Shown: in pieces, positions 6,327 to 13,567 of the stretch | How the letters are laid out: the number at the start of each line of letters is the position of its first letter | Position numbering within the stretch: the stretch's first letter is position 1 | Notes under the pieces: generated by a model | Seen by the model: only the letters and a program-made list of their open reading frames with translations | Databases searched by the model: none | Told to the model about the DNA's origin: nothing | Program-made: the position numbers and the translations under genes | NCBI GenBank assembly: GCA_965369705.1 | Contig: CBDURF010000070.1 | Location: 1-16,031 of the forward strand | Source of the DNA: JAGLCY01 sp965369705 | GTDB lineage: Bacteria; Krumholzibacteriota; Krumholzibacteriia; LZORAL124-64-63 | Reading direction: 5' to 3' | Length of the DNA stretch: 16,031 bases

Positions 6327-7340
6327 ATGAAATACGCCGACAGCGGTGTGAATATCGATGCGGCCACACGCGCCCTGACCCGCAGCAAGGAGGCTATCCG
6401 GTCTACCTGGGACGGCCGGGTACGGAACGAACTCGGGGCTTTCGGAGGACTCTTCCAGGCCGCTGAGGGGGAACCCTTGATGGTGGCCAGCATCGACGGC
6501 GTGGGCACCAAGGTCATGGTCGCCCGCCTGGCGGGCCGCTATGACACCGTGGGCCAGGACCTGGTGAACCACTGTGTGGACGACATCCTGGTCCAGGGCG
6601 CCGAACCTCTTTTTTTCCTGGATTATTTTGCGACCTCCCGGCTGGAGGAGGAGGTCCTGCCCGAAATCATCGCCGGGTTCGCTCGCGGCTGCCGGGAAAA
6701 CGGCTGCGCCCTGCTCGGCGGCGAGACGGCGGAGATGCCCGGTGTGTACGGGGAAGGGGAATTCGATCTGGCCGGGACCATCGTGGGAAGGGTACGCGAG
6801 GAGGATGTCATCGACGGCAGCAGGATCAAGGTCGGTGACCGGGTCTGGGGATTGCCGAGCACGGGACTCCACACCAATGGGTATTCCCTGGCCAGGGCGG
6901 TCCTGTTGGAGAAGGCGGGCTACAAGGTTGCCGACAAACCCGCAGCACTCGGGGGGGAGTCCGTGGGGGACGCCCTGCTGGCGGTGCACCGCAGTTACCT
7001 GACCGACCTGCGAGCCGTGTGGTCCGCCTGGGGACGGCCGGCCGTCCACGGCCTGGCCCACATCACCGGCGGCGGTTTCTACGACAACATTCCCCGGGTC
7101 GTGCCTGACGGTTTGTGCGTGGAGGTTGATCCCTCGACCTGGACGCCCCTGCCGATCTTCCAGCTCATCGCGGACAAGGGCGGAGTGACCCCCCGCGAGA
7201 TGTTCAGGGTCTTCAACATGGGCATCGGGATGGTGGTGATCACCGCACCGGAGGCGGACTTGACGCAGGTGGAGGGCCTAAGCCCCACCGAGATCGGTAC
7301 GGTGGCGGCGGGATCCGAAAAGGTCCGGTTGCCTTTCTGA
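6327..7340 (+). CDS. purM: Phosphoribosylformylglycinamidine cyclo-ligase (AIR synthetase, PurM)
   Basis: PurM closes the imidazole ring in de novo purine synthesis, converting FGAM plus ATP to AIR. The 337-residue product is collinear with the family. It shows YADSGVNIDA at the N-terminus, SIDGVGTKVMVA, the nucleotide-binding VDDILVQGAEPLFFLDYFA, ALLGGETAEMPGVY, and GLPSTGLHTNGYSLAR. The C-terminus contains AHITGGGFYDNIPR and FNMGIGMVV. ATG 6327 is chosen because GGAGGA (6316-6321) sits 5 bases upstream and YADSGV is the usual PurM start. The frame stays open to 6180, but those extra residues look non-homologous. The gene appears monocistronic, with its own promoter and a strong terminator. 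purN lies about 4 kb downstream in another transcription unit. Confidence 0.96.
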   Translation: MKYADSGVNIDAATRALTRSKEAIRSTWDGRVRNELGAFGGLFQAAEGEPLMVASIDGVGTKVMVARLAGRYDTVGQDLVNHCVDDILVQGAEPLFFLDYFATSRLEEEVLPEIIAGFARGCRENGCALLGGETAEMPGVYGEGEFDLAGTIVGRVREEDVIDGSRIKVGDRVWGLPSTGLHTNGYSLARAVLLEKAGYKVADKPAALGGESVGDALLAVHRSYLTDLRAVWSAWGRPAVHGLAHITGGGFYDNIPRVVPDGLCVEVDPSTWTPLPIFQLIADKGGVTPREMFRVFNMGIGMVVITAPEADLTQVEGLSPTEIGTVAAGSEKVRLPF

Positions 7341-7364
7341 TACCACTGCGACCAGAGAAAATCG

Positions 7365-7392
7365 GCCGGCGGATCCCCGCCGGCTTTTTTTT
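7365..7392 (+). terminator. Strong intrinsic terminator after purM
   Basis: GCCGGCGG (7365-7372), the loop ATCC, and CCGCCGGC (7377-7384) form a perfect 8-bp GC-rich stem. It is followed directly by eight Ts (7385-7392). This is a textbook rho-independent terminator 25 bp past the purM stop. Confidence 0.93.
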
Positions 7393-7462
7393 GCGGGACA
7401 TGTCCCGCCCCCTCCGGGGCCAGGCCCGGAATCCGGGACACGAATGGGACAGGAGCGGGACA
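7393..7462 (+). promoter_or_regulatory. GGGACA site cluster, probable enhancer for the downstream sigma-54 promoter
   Basis: A perfect 16-bp palindrome GCGGGACATGTCCCGC (7393-7408) holds GGGACA and its inverse. Three further direct GGGACA copies begin at 7435, 7446 and 7457, exactly 11 bp apart, i.e. about one helical turn. The cluster starts immediately after the purM terminator. It ends about 118 bp upstream of the -24/-12 promoter, the usual distance for sigma-54 enhancer sites. The binding protein is inferred to be the Fis-type activator encoded next door. Confidence 0.65.
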
Positions 7463-7579
7463 CCCGGCCAAGTGAGAGTGCAATCCGACCGAATTCCGGG
7501 AGCTTCCAATTTCTTCATCGGCAACAAGTTGTTGTCCTGGCGGATTCCGGGGCGGCATTCCCGGCCACTTATCCAGGTC

Positions 7580-7596
7580 CTGGCACTTCTCCTGCA
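7580..7596 (+). promoter_or_regulatory. Sigma-54 (-24/-12) promoter
   Basis: CTGGCACTTCTCCTGCA matches the sigma-54 consensus YTGGCACGN4TTGCW. The invariant GG (7582-7583) and GC (7594-7595) are separated by exactly 10 bp. The differences are T for G after TGGCAC and C for T before TGCA. Transcription would begin near 7607, just upstream of the activator gene at 7622. Confidence 0.7.
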
Positions 7597-7621
7597 TTGC
7601 GACACCTGAACGTCCAACCAC

Positions 7622-9151
7622 ATGAAAGGGTCGCAACGGATGCAAAGATTCTGGGAGGAAGAAATCAGGGGGTATCCCCACGGAGGCAAGGGAGCGGCGG
7701 TCTGGGTCGTGCGTCGGGACGGAAACGACGCGTCCTCGCCCCTGAAGATCCTGTTCGCCTGGGCCACGGGCCGGGGACGTTCGCAGGGGTTGGCTGAGCG
7801 TCCGCCCCTGGGGACCTTGCTGAAGGCGATGGTCGAGCGCAGGGAAGAGATGTCGTTCCAGGCGGAGGATACCGCCCTCTGGGTCGAGCCCTTGCTGGAG
7901 CAGGGGCAGGTGAGGGGCTGTCTGGGGATCTGGTTCCAGGCCGATCGTACCTGGCGGGAGGCGATCTTCCTGTGGGCACAGAGGCTGGCGGCGCGGTTGG
8001 GCCCGGTGCTGGGGCAACTCGAGCCGCAACCGTTGCCGGCTTCCGCGAATATTCCCGCCAGGCAGGGCACGCTTTTTCCCCTGCCGGCCCCCCTCCGACG
8101 GCCCCGCTCCCCGGGCGCGGAACGAAAGGAAGGAAGCCGGGCCCGCAACCTTCCCCTTCCCCGCCCGGTCGTCATTCCTGGTATTCCCGGCTGCATCGGA
8201 TGCAGCAGGGAAATGCTCGAACTCGGGGAAAGCCTGCAGAGCGTGGCCAGGAGCGGAGTCAACGTCCTCTTGAAGGGAGAAACCGGCACCGGAAAGGAGG
8301 TCATCGCAAAGGCCCTGCATCATTGCAGTGAGCGGGGGAATGGTCCGTTCGTGGGTCAAAACTGCGCCGCCCTGCCGGCCTCCCTGTTCGAAAGTGAACT
8401 GTTCGGTCACCGGGCCGGAGCCTTCACCGGGGCCAGCGGTGAAAAGAAGGGTCTGCTGGCCGCCGCCAACGGGGGGACCTTCTTTCTGGATGAAATCGGC
8501 GACATGCCGATGGAACTCCAGATCAAATTGTTGCGCGTCATGCAGGAACGTCAGGTCCGCCGCATCGGGGAACTGCAGAGCCGCAAAATCGATATCCGCT
8601 TCCTTGCGGCCAGCCACAAGGACCTCGCGGCGGAGATATCCCAGGGCCGTTTCCGGCTGGATCTCTACTACCGGCTCAAGGTGGTCGCCTTGGAGATTCC
8701 GCCTTTGCGGAGCCGGCCGGAAGATGTCCTGCCCTTGTTCTCCTACTTTCTCAAGAAATACGATAAAGATTATGAAAATATGAGGATTACGGAACAGGCG
8801 ATCGCCTGTCTGCAGGCGTGGCGGTGGCCGGGAAACGTGCGGGAACTGGAAAACGAGGTCCAACGGTTCCTGGCTCTGTATCCTGAAGCCGACACCATCA
8901 CCCTGGGTTGTCTGTCCCAGGATGTCCAGACCGCGCGGACCGCCAGGGTGGAAGCGGCCGATCTCGGCACGCTGCGCGAACTGGGTCAGGCCCAGGAGAT
9001 CCTCGAGAGGTACCTGATCCGAAAGGCCATCGCCGCCACCGAAGGTCGCAAGGCGGCGGCGGCCCGGCGACTTGGGCTTTCACGTCAGGGTCTTTACAAG
9101 AAGATCCAGAGGTACGGGATGACCGATTTGATCACCCCGAAGGATTCCTAG
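7622..9151 (+). CDS. Sigma-54-dependent transcriptional activator (AAA+, Fis-type HTH) with unassigned N-terminal domain
   Basis: This is an enhancer-binding protein that uses ATP hydrolysis to open sigma-54 promoter complexes. The 509-residue protein has an unassigned N-terminal region (about 1-135) with no receiver-domain signature, possibly GAF-like. A Pro/Arg-rich linker follows (about 140-190). The AAA+ domain shows Walker A GETGTGKE (219-226), the sigma-54-contacting GAFTGA loop (266-271) and Walker B TFFLDE (Asp290-Glu291). The C-terminal Fis-type helix-turn-helix GRKAAAARRLGLSRQGLYKK spans about 475-494. The start is uncertain: ATG 7622 lacks a Shine-Dalgarno, while ATG 7640 has AAGGG about 10 bases upstream and would drop six residues. 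The gene follows a sigma-54 promoter and a GGGACA array, suggesting autoregulation. The signal sensed and other targets are not visible here. Confidence 0.93.
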   Translation: MKGSQRMQRFWEEEIRGYPHGGKGAAVWVVRRDGNDASSPLKILFAWATGRGRSQGLAERPPLGTLLKAMVERREEMSFQAEDTALWVEPLLEQGQVRGCLGIWFQADRTWREAIFLWAQRLAARLGPVLGQLEPQPLPASANIPARQGTLFPLPAPLRRPRSPGAERKEGSRARNLPLPRPVVIPGIPGCIGCSREMLELGESLQSVARSGVNVLLKGETGTGKEVIAKALHHCSERGNGPFVGQNCAALPASLFESELFGHRAGAFTGASGEKKGLLAAANGGTFFLDEIGDMPMELQIKLLRVMQERQVRRIGELQSRKIDIRFLAASHKDLAAEISQGRFRLDLYYRLKVVALEIPPLRSRPEDVLPLFSYFLKKYDKDYENMRITEQAIACLQAWRWPGNVRELENEVQRFLALYPEADTITLGCLSQDVQTARTARVEAADLGTLRELGQAQEILERYLIRKAIAATEGRKAAAARRLGLSRQGLYKKIQRYGMTDLITPKDS

Positions 9152-9223
9152 CGGCCTCGCCGGATGGAGGCTGCGGCAACCGCCCGCTAGACACCGCCTG
9201 TCCTGTCGGGTATTTTGCCGTGC

Positions 9224-10834
9224 ATGAACGATACCCTCCCACATCAGGGCCCCCGATTCCGCGTCGGCCGGCCGGGTCTGCCCACCAACCTGGCCCTTTT
9301 CGCCGGCCTGTTGGTCACCGCGGGTCTGCCGCCGTACCCATGGACCGGTATCCTGGTGCCTGTGGGCCTGGCCATCCTGTTCGGGGTTCTGCTTTCCTCC
9401 GCCCGCCCTGGCCGCACCGCCTGGTTTTTCGGTCTGGCCCATCAGGTGGCTCTGTTGCACTGGTTGTTCCTGCTGGACCCCTCCAAGTCGATCCCTTCCC
9501 GCGCCCTGGTGCCCATTCAGGCGGCCGCCGCCATTCTCTATGTCTCGTGTTTCTACCTGGCCCTGGGTTGGGCGTTCGGCAAGGTGAGAAACCGCCTGGG
9601 GCCGGTTCCGTCCCTCCTGTTGCTGCCCGGCCTGTGGACGGGGATGGAGGCCCTGCGCTCCCGCGGGGAGTTGGCTTTTTCCTGGTGTCTTAGCGGTGCC
9701 GCGGTGATCGGGACACCCTTGATGACACTGGCTCGGACCAGCGGCGAAATCGGGATCGGCGCCGGCTTGACCTTCCTCGCTGCGTTGCTGACGGTCTTCT
9801 GGACGAACAGGCGCGGCCGCCTCGTTCCCGACCCGCACCGGAACGCACTCCTGATGGCTTGTTGCCTTATTTGGGCAGGCCTTCTGGTCGGCTCCTTCGT
9901 GCGCCCATCGTCCCCTTCGCCTTCATCCGGCACGGTGGACTCCCTGGAGGTGGCCGCCGTTCAGGCCGACGTGGCCCTGGCCGTGAAATGGGTGGACGCC
10001 AAGATCGATTCCACCAAGATTCCCTACGCCGCCTTGACCCGCCAGGCCGCCGAAACCGGGGCCGAGTTCGTCGTGTGGGCCGAGACCGCGGTGCCGGCCT
10101 ACCTTCGCTATGACAAATCACTGCTGGATTGGGCCCGCCACCTGGTGCGGGATACGGGGGTCTGGCTCTACACGGGATTCCCCGATGCGGACCGGGGACC
10201 CGACGGCAAGGTGCGGACCTACAATTCATCGGGCTTGTTCTCTCCCGATGGCCGGATCCTGGACCGGTACGCCAAGCACCACCTGCTGCCTATCGGGGAA
10301 TCCATGCCCTTCACCTCGATCTTCCCCTTCCTGGCGAATCTCGACGTGGGCCAGGCCGAATGGACGCCCGGGGATTTGCCTCAGCCTATGACCGTGATGA
10401 CCGACCAGGGAAGTTTTCGGTTTTCCGGCCTGGTCTGTTTCGAATCCATTTTCTCCCATCTTGCCCGACAGTCCGTCCGGCGCGGCAGCCAATGTCTGGT
10501 GGTGATCACGAACGACGGGTGGTTCGGCGAATCCGCCGGCCCCCGGCAGCACACCTGGCTGGCCCGGTTGAGGGCGGTCGAAACCGGAGTGCCGGTCATC
10601 CGCTGCGCCAACAACGGGATCAGTTTCATCTGCGCGGCCGACGGTCGGATCCTCGACCAACTCGAACTGGGAAGGAGGGGAATCGTCCGAGCCGCCATCA
10701 GACCAGGGGACGGCCGCACCATGTATGTTGCCTACGGCGCCTGGCCCCTGTGCGGATTCCTGGTCATCTGGTCCATCCTGGTGGCGGGGCTGGGGAGGCT
10801 GACCTGCCGTAAGAAGGTGAAAGAGGCCCCATGA
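9224..10834 (+). CDS. lnt: Apolipoprotein N-acyltransferase (Lnt)
   Basis: Lnt adds the third acyl chain to the N-terminal cysteine of lipoproteins in the inner membrane, the last step of lipoprotein maturation in diderms. The 536-residue protein has several N-terminal hydrophobic segments (about residues 20-200). A periplasmic nitrilase-like domain follows, and a final membrane anchor lies near the C-terminus (CGFLVIWSILVAGL). The Glu-Lys-Cys catalytic triad is present: Glu287 in VVWAETAVP, Lys351 in KHHLLPIGE and Cys405 in SGLVCFES. The conserved NDGWFGESAGPRQH follows. ATG 9224 is preferred over an in-frame TTG at 9215; neither has a clear Shine-Dalgarno. The gene ends in a 4-bp ATGA overlap with the Nudix gene. 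No convincing promoter was seen in the 72-bp gap after the activator gene. Confidence 0.95.
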   Translation: MNDTLPHQGPRFRVGRPGLPTNLALFAGLLVTAGLPPYPWTGILVPVGLAILFGVLLSSARPGRTAWFFGLAHQVALLHWLFLLDPSKSIPSRALVPIQAAAAILYVSCFYLALGWAFGKVRNRLGPVPSLLLLPGLWTGMEALRSRGELAFSWCLSGAAVIGTPLMTLARTSGEIGIGAGLTFLAALLTVFWTNRRGRLVPDPHRNALLMACCLIWAGLLVGSFVRPSSPSPSSGTVDSLEVAAVQADVALAVKWVDAKIDSTKIPYAALTRQAAETGAEFVVWAETAVPAYLRYDKSLLDWARHLVRDTGVWLYTGFPDADRGPDGKVRTYNSSGLFSPDGRILDRYAKHHLLPIGESMPFTSIFPFLANLDVGQAEWTPGDLPQPMTVMTDQGSFRFSGLVCFESIFSHLARQSVRRGSQCLVVITNDGWFGESAGPRQHTWLARLRAVETGVPVIRCANNGISFICAADGRILDQLELGRRGIVRAAIRPGDGRTMYVAYGAWPLCGFLVIWSILVAGLGRLTCRKKVKEAP

Positions 10835-11367
10835 CCGACGCAAACCGTCATGTCTTCAAGTACTGTCCGCACTGCCGGACCGCCATGACCGCAAGATCCG
10901 AAGGCGGGGTGGAACGGCCCGTATGCCCGAACTGCGGTTTCGTGCAGTATCTCAATCCGGCGCCCGGAGCGGGGGTGGTGATCCTGCGCGGTCGGCGGGT
11001 CTGTCTGGTGAAGCGCAGGTTCGCCCCCAAGCAGGGCCAGTGGTCCCTGCCCACCGGCTTCATGGAATGGGACGAGGACGTCCGGTTGACGGCCCGGCGT
11101 GAGGCCCTTGAGGAGACCGGGCTCGAAGTGCGCCTGACGGGACTTTACGCGGTCGAATCGGGCGTTCTGCCGCCGGATATCCCCGTCCTGGTGGTCTTCT
11201 ACCGGGCCGAGGAGGTCGGCGGTGACCTCCAGGCGGGGGACGATGCGGCGGAGGTCGGATTCTTCGAGGTCGGCCAGTTGCCCGAGCCCATCGCTTTCGC
11301 GGCCCACAGGAGGGTCCTGGCCAGGTTGGAAAAGGAACTTTCCCAGGGAGACGGAGGGTCGTCATGA
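10831..11367 (+). CDS. Nudix hydrolase with N-terminal zinc ribbon
   Basis: Nudix enzymes hydrolyse nucleoside diphosphates linked to another moiety. The 178-residue protein begins with a four-cysteine zinc ribbon (Cys12, Cys15, Cys32, Cys35 in YCPHC and VCPNC). The Nudix fold follows, with the complete box G76-x5-E82-x7-REALEETGL (76-98) preceded by QGQWSLPTGFMEWDED. The ribbon-plus-Nudix order resembles NudC-type NADH pyrophosphatases, but the protein is shorter and lacks an obvious large N-terminal NudC domain. ADP-ribose or NADH-type substrates are therefore only a guess. The start codon overlaps the lnt stop (ATGA), and its stop overlaps the purN start in the same way, so the three genes are very likely translationally coupled. 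Confidence 0.9.
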   Translation: MTDANRHVFKYCPHCRTAMTARSEGGVERPVCPNCGFVQYLNPAPGAGVVILRGRRVCLVKRRFAPKQGQWSLPTGFMEWDEDVRLTARREALEETGLEVRLTGLYAVESGVLPPDIPVLVVFYRAEEVGGDLQAGDDAAEVGFFEVGQLPEPIAFAAHRRVLARLEKELSQGDGGSS

Positions 11368-11957
11368 AAGGAAAAGCAGTGAAAGCGGTGGTCCTTTTGT
11401 CGGGCAGCGGCCGGACCCTGGAGAATTTCCTGGCCAAGAAAGCCGCCGGGGAGCTGGCGGTGGACATTGCGGCCGTCGTGTCCAGCCGGCCCGAGGTGGG
11501 CGGGGTGGAGATCGCCGGCGCCCATGGCATTCCCTGCGGGATCTTCCGCCGCAAGGATTTCGATTCGATCCCCGCCCACAACGCAGCCATCAACGCCTGG
11601 CTCGAACCGCACCGGCCCCGGATCATCATCCTGGCCGGTTATCTCTGCTTCTACATTCAGCCGGACTGGTTCGCCGGACCGGTGGTCAACATCCATCCGG
11701 CCCTGCTGCCCAAGTACGGCGGTAAGGGGTACTACGGCGAGCGGGTGCACGAGGCTGTCCTGGCGGCCGGGGATACCGAGACCGGGTGCACCGTCCACCA
11801 GGTGGACGACGAATACGACCACGGCCGCATCCTCGGACAAAAGAAGGTGCCCGTCCTGCCGGGAGACGACGTGGCCGCCCTGGCCGCCCGCGTGTTCGCC
11901 GCGGAGTGCGAATTGTATCCCCAGGTGTTGTCCCGACTCGCTGCGGATCTGGCCTGA
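11364..11957 (+). CDS. purN: Phosphoribosylglycinamide formyltransferase (PurN-type)
   Basis: PurN transfers the formyl group of 10-formyltetrahydrofolate to GAR in the third step of purine synthesis. The 197-residue product has the N-terminal phosphate-binding SGSGRTLENF. The catalytic Asn109 and His111 lie in VVNIHPALLPKYGGKG, and the catalytic Asp152 in VDDEYDHGRI, so all three key residues are conserved. Differences from Escherichia coli PurN are GRTLENF for the usual GSNLQA, LAGYLCFYIQP for LAGFMRIL, and DHGRI for DxGPI. Another formyltransferase substrate is therefore possible but less likely. The gene overlaps the Nudix gene by 4 bp and is followed by a hairpin. It is the last + strand gene before the convergent nfn operon. 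Confidence 0.88.
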   Translation: MKGKAVKAVVLLSGSGRTLENFLAKKAAGELAVDIAAVVSSRPEVGGVEIAGAHGIPCGIFRRKDFDSIPAHNAAINAWLEPHRPRIIILAGYLCFYIQPDWFAGPVVNIHPALLPKYGGKGYYGERVHEAVLAAGDTETGCTVHQVDDEYDHGRILGQKKVPVLPGDDVAALAARVFAAECELYPQVLSRLAADLA

Positions 11958-11982
11958 TCTTCGTCAGGATCCAAAACGCGAA

Positions 11983-12012
11983 CACCTCCCAAGGACCTAT
12001 CCAAGGGAGGTG
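11983..12012. terminator. Probable bidirectional terminator between purN and nfnB
   Basis: CACCTCCC (11983-11990) and GGGAGGTG (12005-12012) form a perfect 8-bp stem. Inside it, GGA/TCC can add an inner stem. The + strand continues with CTCTTATC. The - strand continues with GTT and then CGCGTTTTGG. Neither T-run is strong, but the position between two convergent genes supports a terminator role. Confidence 0.6.
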
Positions 12013-12070
12013 CTCTTATCCCGGCCAGGATGCAGGCCCGGCAGGAATCCCATGTCATCTATATAAGGAA

Positions 12071-13555
12071 TCAGGTGAGGTTCGGGCAAACCTCGCTCTG
12101 CTCTCCTTCCGGATCCTTGGGATCGCCGGTCATCAGGTAGCGATGCATGGCATCGGCCGCGATCCGGCCCTGGCCCATGGCCAGGATGACCGTGGCCCCG
12201 CCGGTGACGATGTCGCCTCCTGCGAAGACGTTCTCGAAGCTCGTCTGCATGAGGTCGTTGATGACGATGGTGCCCTTCCGGTCGTTGCGTTCCAGATCGG
12301 GGCAGTCCGCCGAGAGCAGGGGGTTCGGGCCCTGCCCGATGGCGATGACCACCGTATCCACGGCGAATTCGCGCACCTTGCCTTCAATGGGAATCGGCCG
12401 ACGCCGCCCGCTGTCGTCGGGCTCGCCCAGTTCCATCTCCTGACAGAGAATGGCGCCGACGGCTCCCTTCCCGTCATCGATGATCTCGATGGGGGAGTGC
12501 AGCAGGTTGAAGTCGATCCCCTCCTGTTCGGCGTGATGGATTTCCTCGATGCGGGCGGGCATCTCCAGGCGGCTGCGTCGGTACACCAGGTACACGATCT
12601 CGGGTCGCAGGCGCTTGGCCGTCCGGGCGCTGTCCATGGCGGTGTTGCCCGCGCCGATGACGGCGATCCGCTTGATTTTCTTGACCGGAGTGTCGGCGTG
12701 GTCGGGGAACTTGTAGCCGCCCATCAGATTCACCCGCGTCAGGAACTCGTTCGCGCTGTAGACGCCGTTGAGATTCTCGCCGGGGATGCCCAGAAACCAG
12801 GGCAGGCCTGCTCCGGTGGCGATGAACACGGCATCGAACCGCTGCCGGATGCTGTCCAGGCTCTCGGACTTGCCCACCGGATAGTTCATGACGAACTTCA
12901 CGCCCATCTTCTCCAGGCCGCTGATCTCCCTCATGAGGATTTCCTTCGGCAGCCGGAACTGGGGGATGCCGTAGAACAGCACACCGCCGGGCTTGTGCAG
13001 GGCCTCGAACACGGTGACCTCGTGGCCCTTCTGGATCAGGTCGCTGGCGGTGGTCAGGCCGGCGGGACCCGAACCGATGACGGCCACCGTCTTGCCGGTC
13101 GGAGGATCGATGTCCGGCATGATGTCCAGGTTGTGCTCCACGGCGTAGTCGCCGAGGAAACGTTCCACCCGACCGACGCCTCCGGGTTCCCGACCCTTGT
13201 CGGGCTTGTTGAGCGTGCAGACCATTTCGCACTGATCTTCCTGGGGGCAGACCCGGCCGCAGATGGCAGGCAGGAAGTTCTTCTCCTTGATCTTCTTCAA
13301 GGCTCCTTCGAAGTCCTTTTCGCCCACCAGCTTAAGAAAAGCGGGGATGTCGATGCCCACCGGACAGCCGGCGACGCAGGGTTTGTTCTTGCAGTCGATG
13401 CAGCGCAGGGCTTCCTGCTGGGCTTCTTCTTCGTTGTAGCCCAGGGGGACTTCCTCGAAGTTGAGGATCCGGTCCATGGGAGCCTGTTCCCGCATGGGGA
13501 CCTCGACCTTCGATCTGTTGAGGACCTTCTTGGGTTTTTTGGGCGTGTCGTTCAT
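12071..13555 (-). CDS. nfnB: Large subunit of NADH-dependent ferredoxin:NADP+ oxidoreductase (NfnB; GltA/glutamate synthase small-chain family)
   Basis: This is a flavin and iron-sulfur protein of the glutamate-synthase small-chain family. Paired with the upstream gene it fits NfnAB, which couples NADPH, NAD+ and ferredoxin by electron bifurcation in anaerobes. The 494-residue product has N-terminal cysteine sets for two [4Fe-4S] clusters (Cys52, 55, 60, 64 and Cys99, 103, 109, 113). The FAD Rossmann motif GSGPAG is at 161-166 and the NAD(P) motif GAGNTA at 301-306. The closing FAD segment is FAGGDIVTGGATVILAMGQG. Its start has GGGAGGA five bases upstream and lies 12 bp after the partner's stop. 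Single-gene annotations usually call it NADPH-dependent glutamate synthase GltA. No glutamate synthase large subunit is adjacent, which favours Nfn. SudA (sulfide dehydrogenase) is a closely related alternative. Confidence 0.88.
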   Translation of the reverse strand: MNDTPKKPKKVLNRSKVEVPMREQAPMDRILNFEEVPLGYNEEEAQQEALRCIDCKNKPCVAGCPVGIDIPAFLKLVGEKDFEGALKKIKEKNFLPAICGRVCPQEDQCEMVCTLNKPDKGREPGGVGRVERFLGDYAVEHNLDIMPDIDPPTGKTVAVIGSGPAGLTTASDLIQKGHEVTVFEALHKPGGVLFYGIPQFRLPKEILMREISGLEKMGVKFVMNYPVGKSESLDSIRQRFDAVFIATGAGLPWFLGIPGENLNGVYSANEFLTRVNLMGGYKFPDHADTPVKKIKRIAVIGAGNTAMDSARTAKRLRPEIVYLVYRRSRLEMPARIEEIHHAEQEGIDFNLLHSPIEIIDDGKGAVGAILCQEMELGEPDDSGRRRPIPIEGKVREFAVDTVVIAIGQGPNPLLSADCPDLERNDRKGTIVINDLMQTSFENVFAGGDIVTGGATVILAMGQGRIAADAMHRYLMTGDPKDPEGEQSEVCPNLT

Positions 13556-13567
13556 GTCGGTCCTCCC

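Noticed and set aside
5229..7061. 610-codon open frame on the - strand across the unknown gene and purM
   Set aside because: It spans two real genes and their intergenic promoter region; its composition is that of a reverse-frame shadow.
7079..8863. 594-codon open frame on the - strand across the purM terminator and sigma-54 activator gene
   Set aside because: It runs through a clear terminator and a promoter region and shows no protein motifs.
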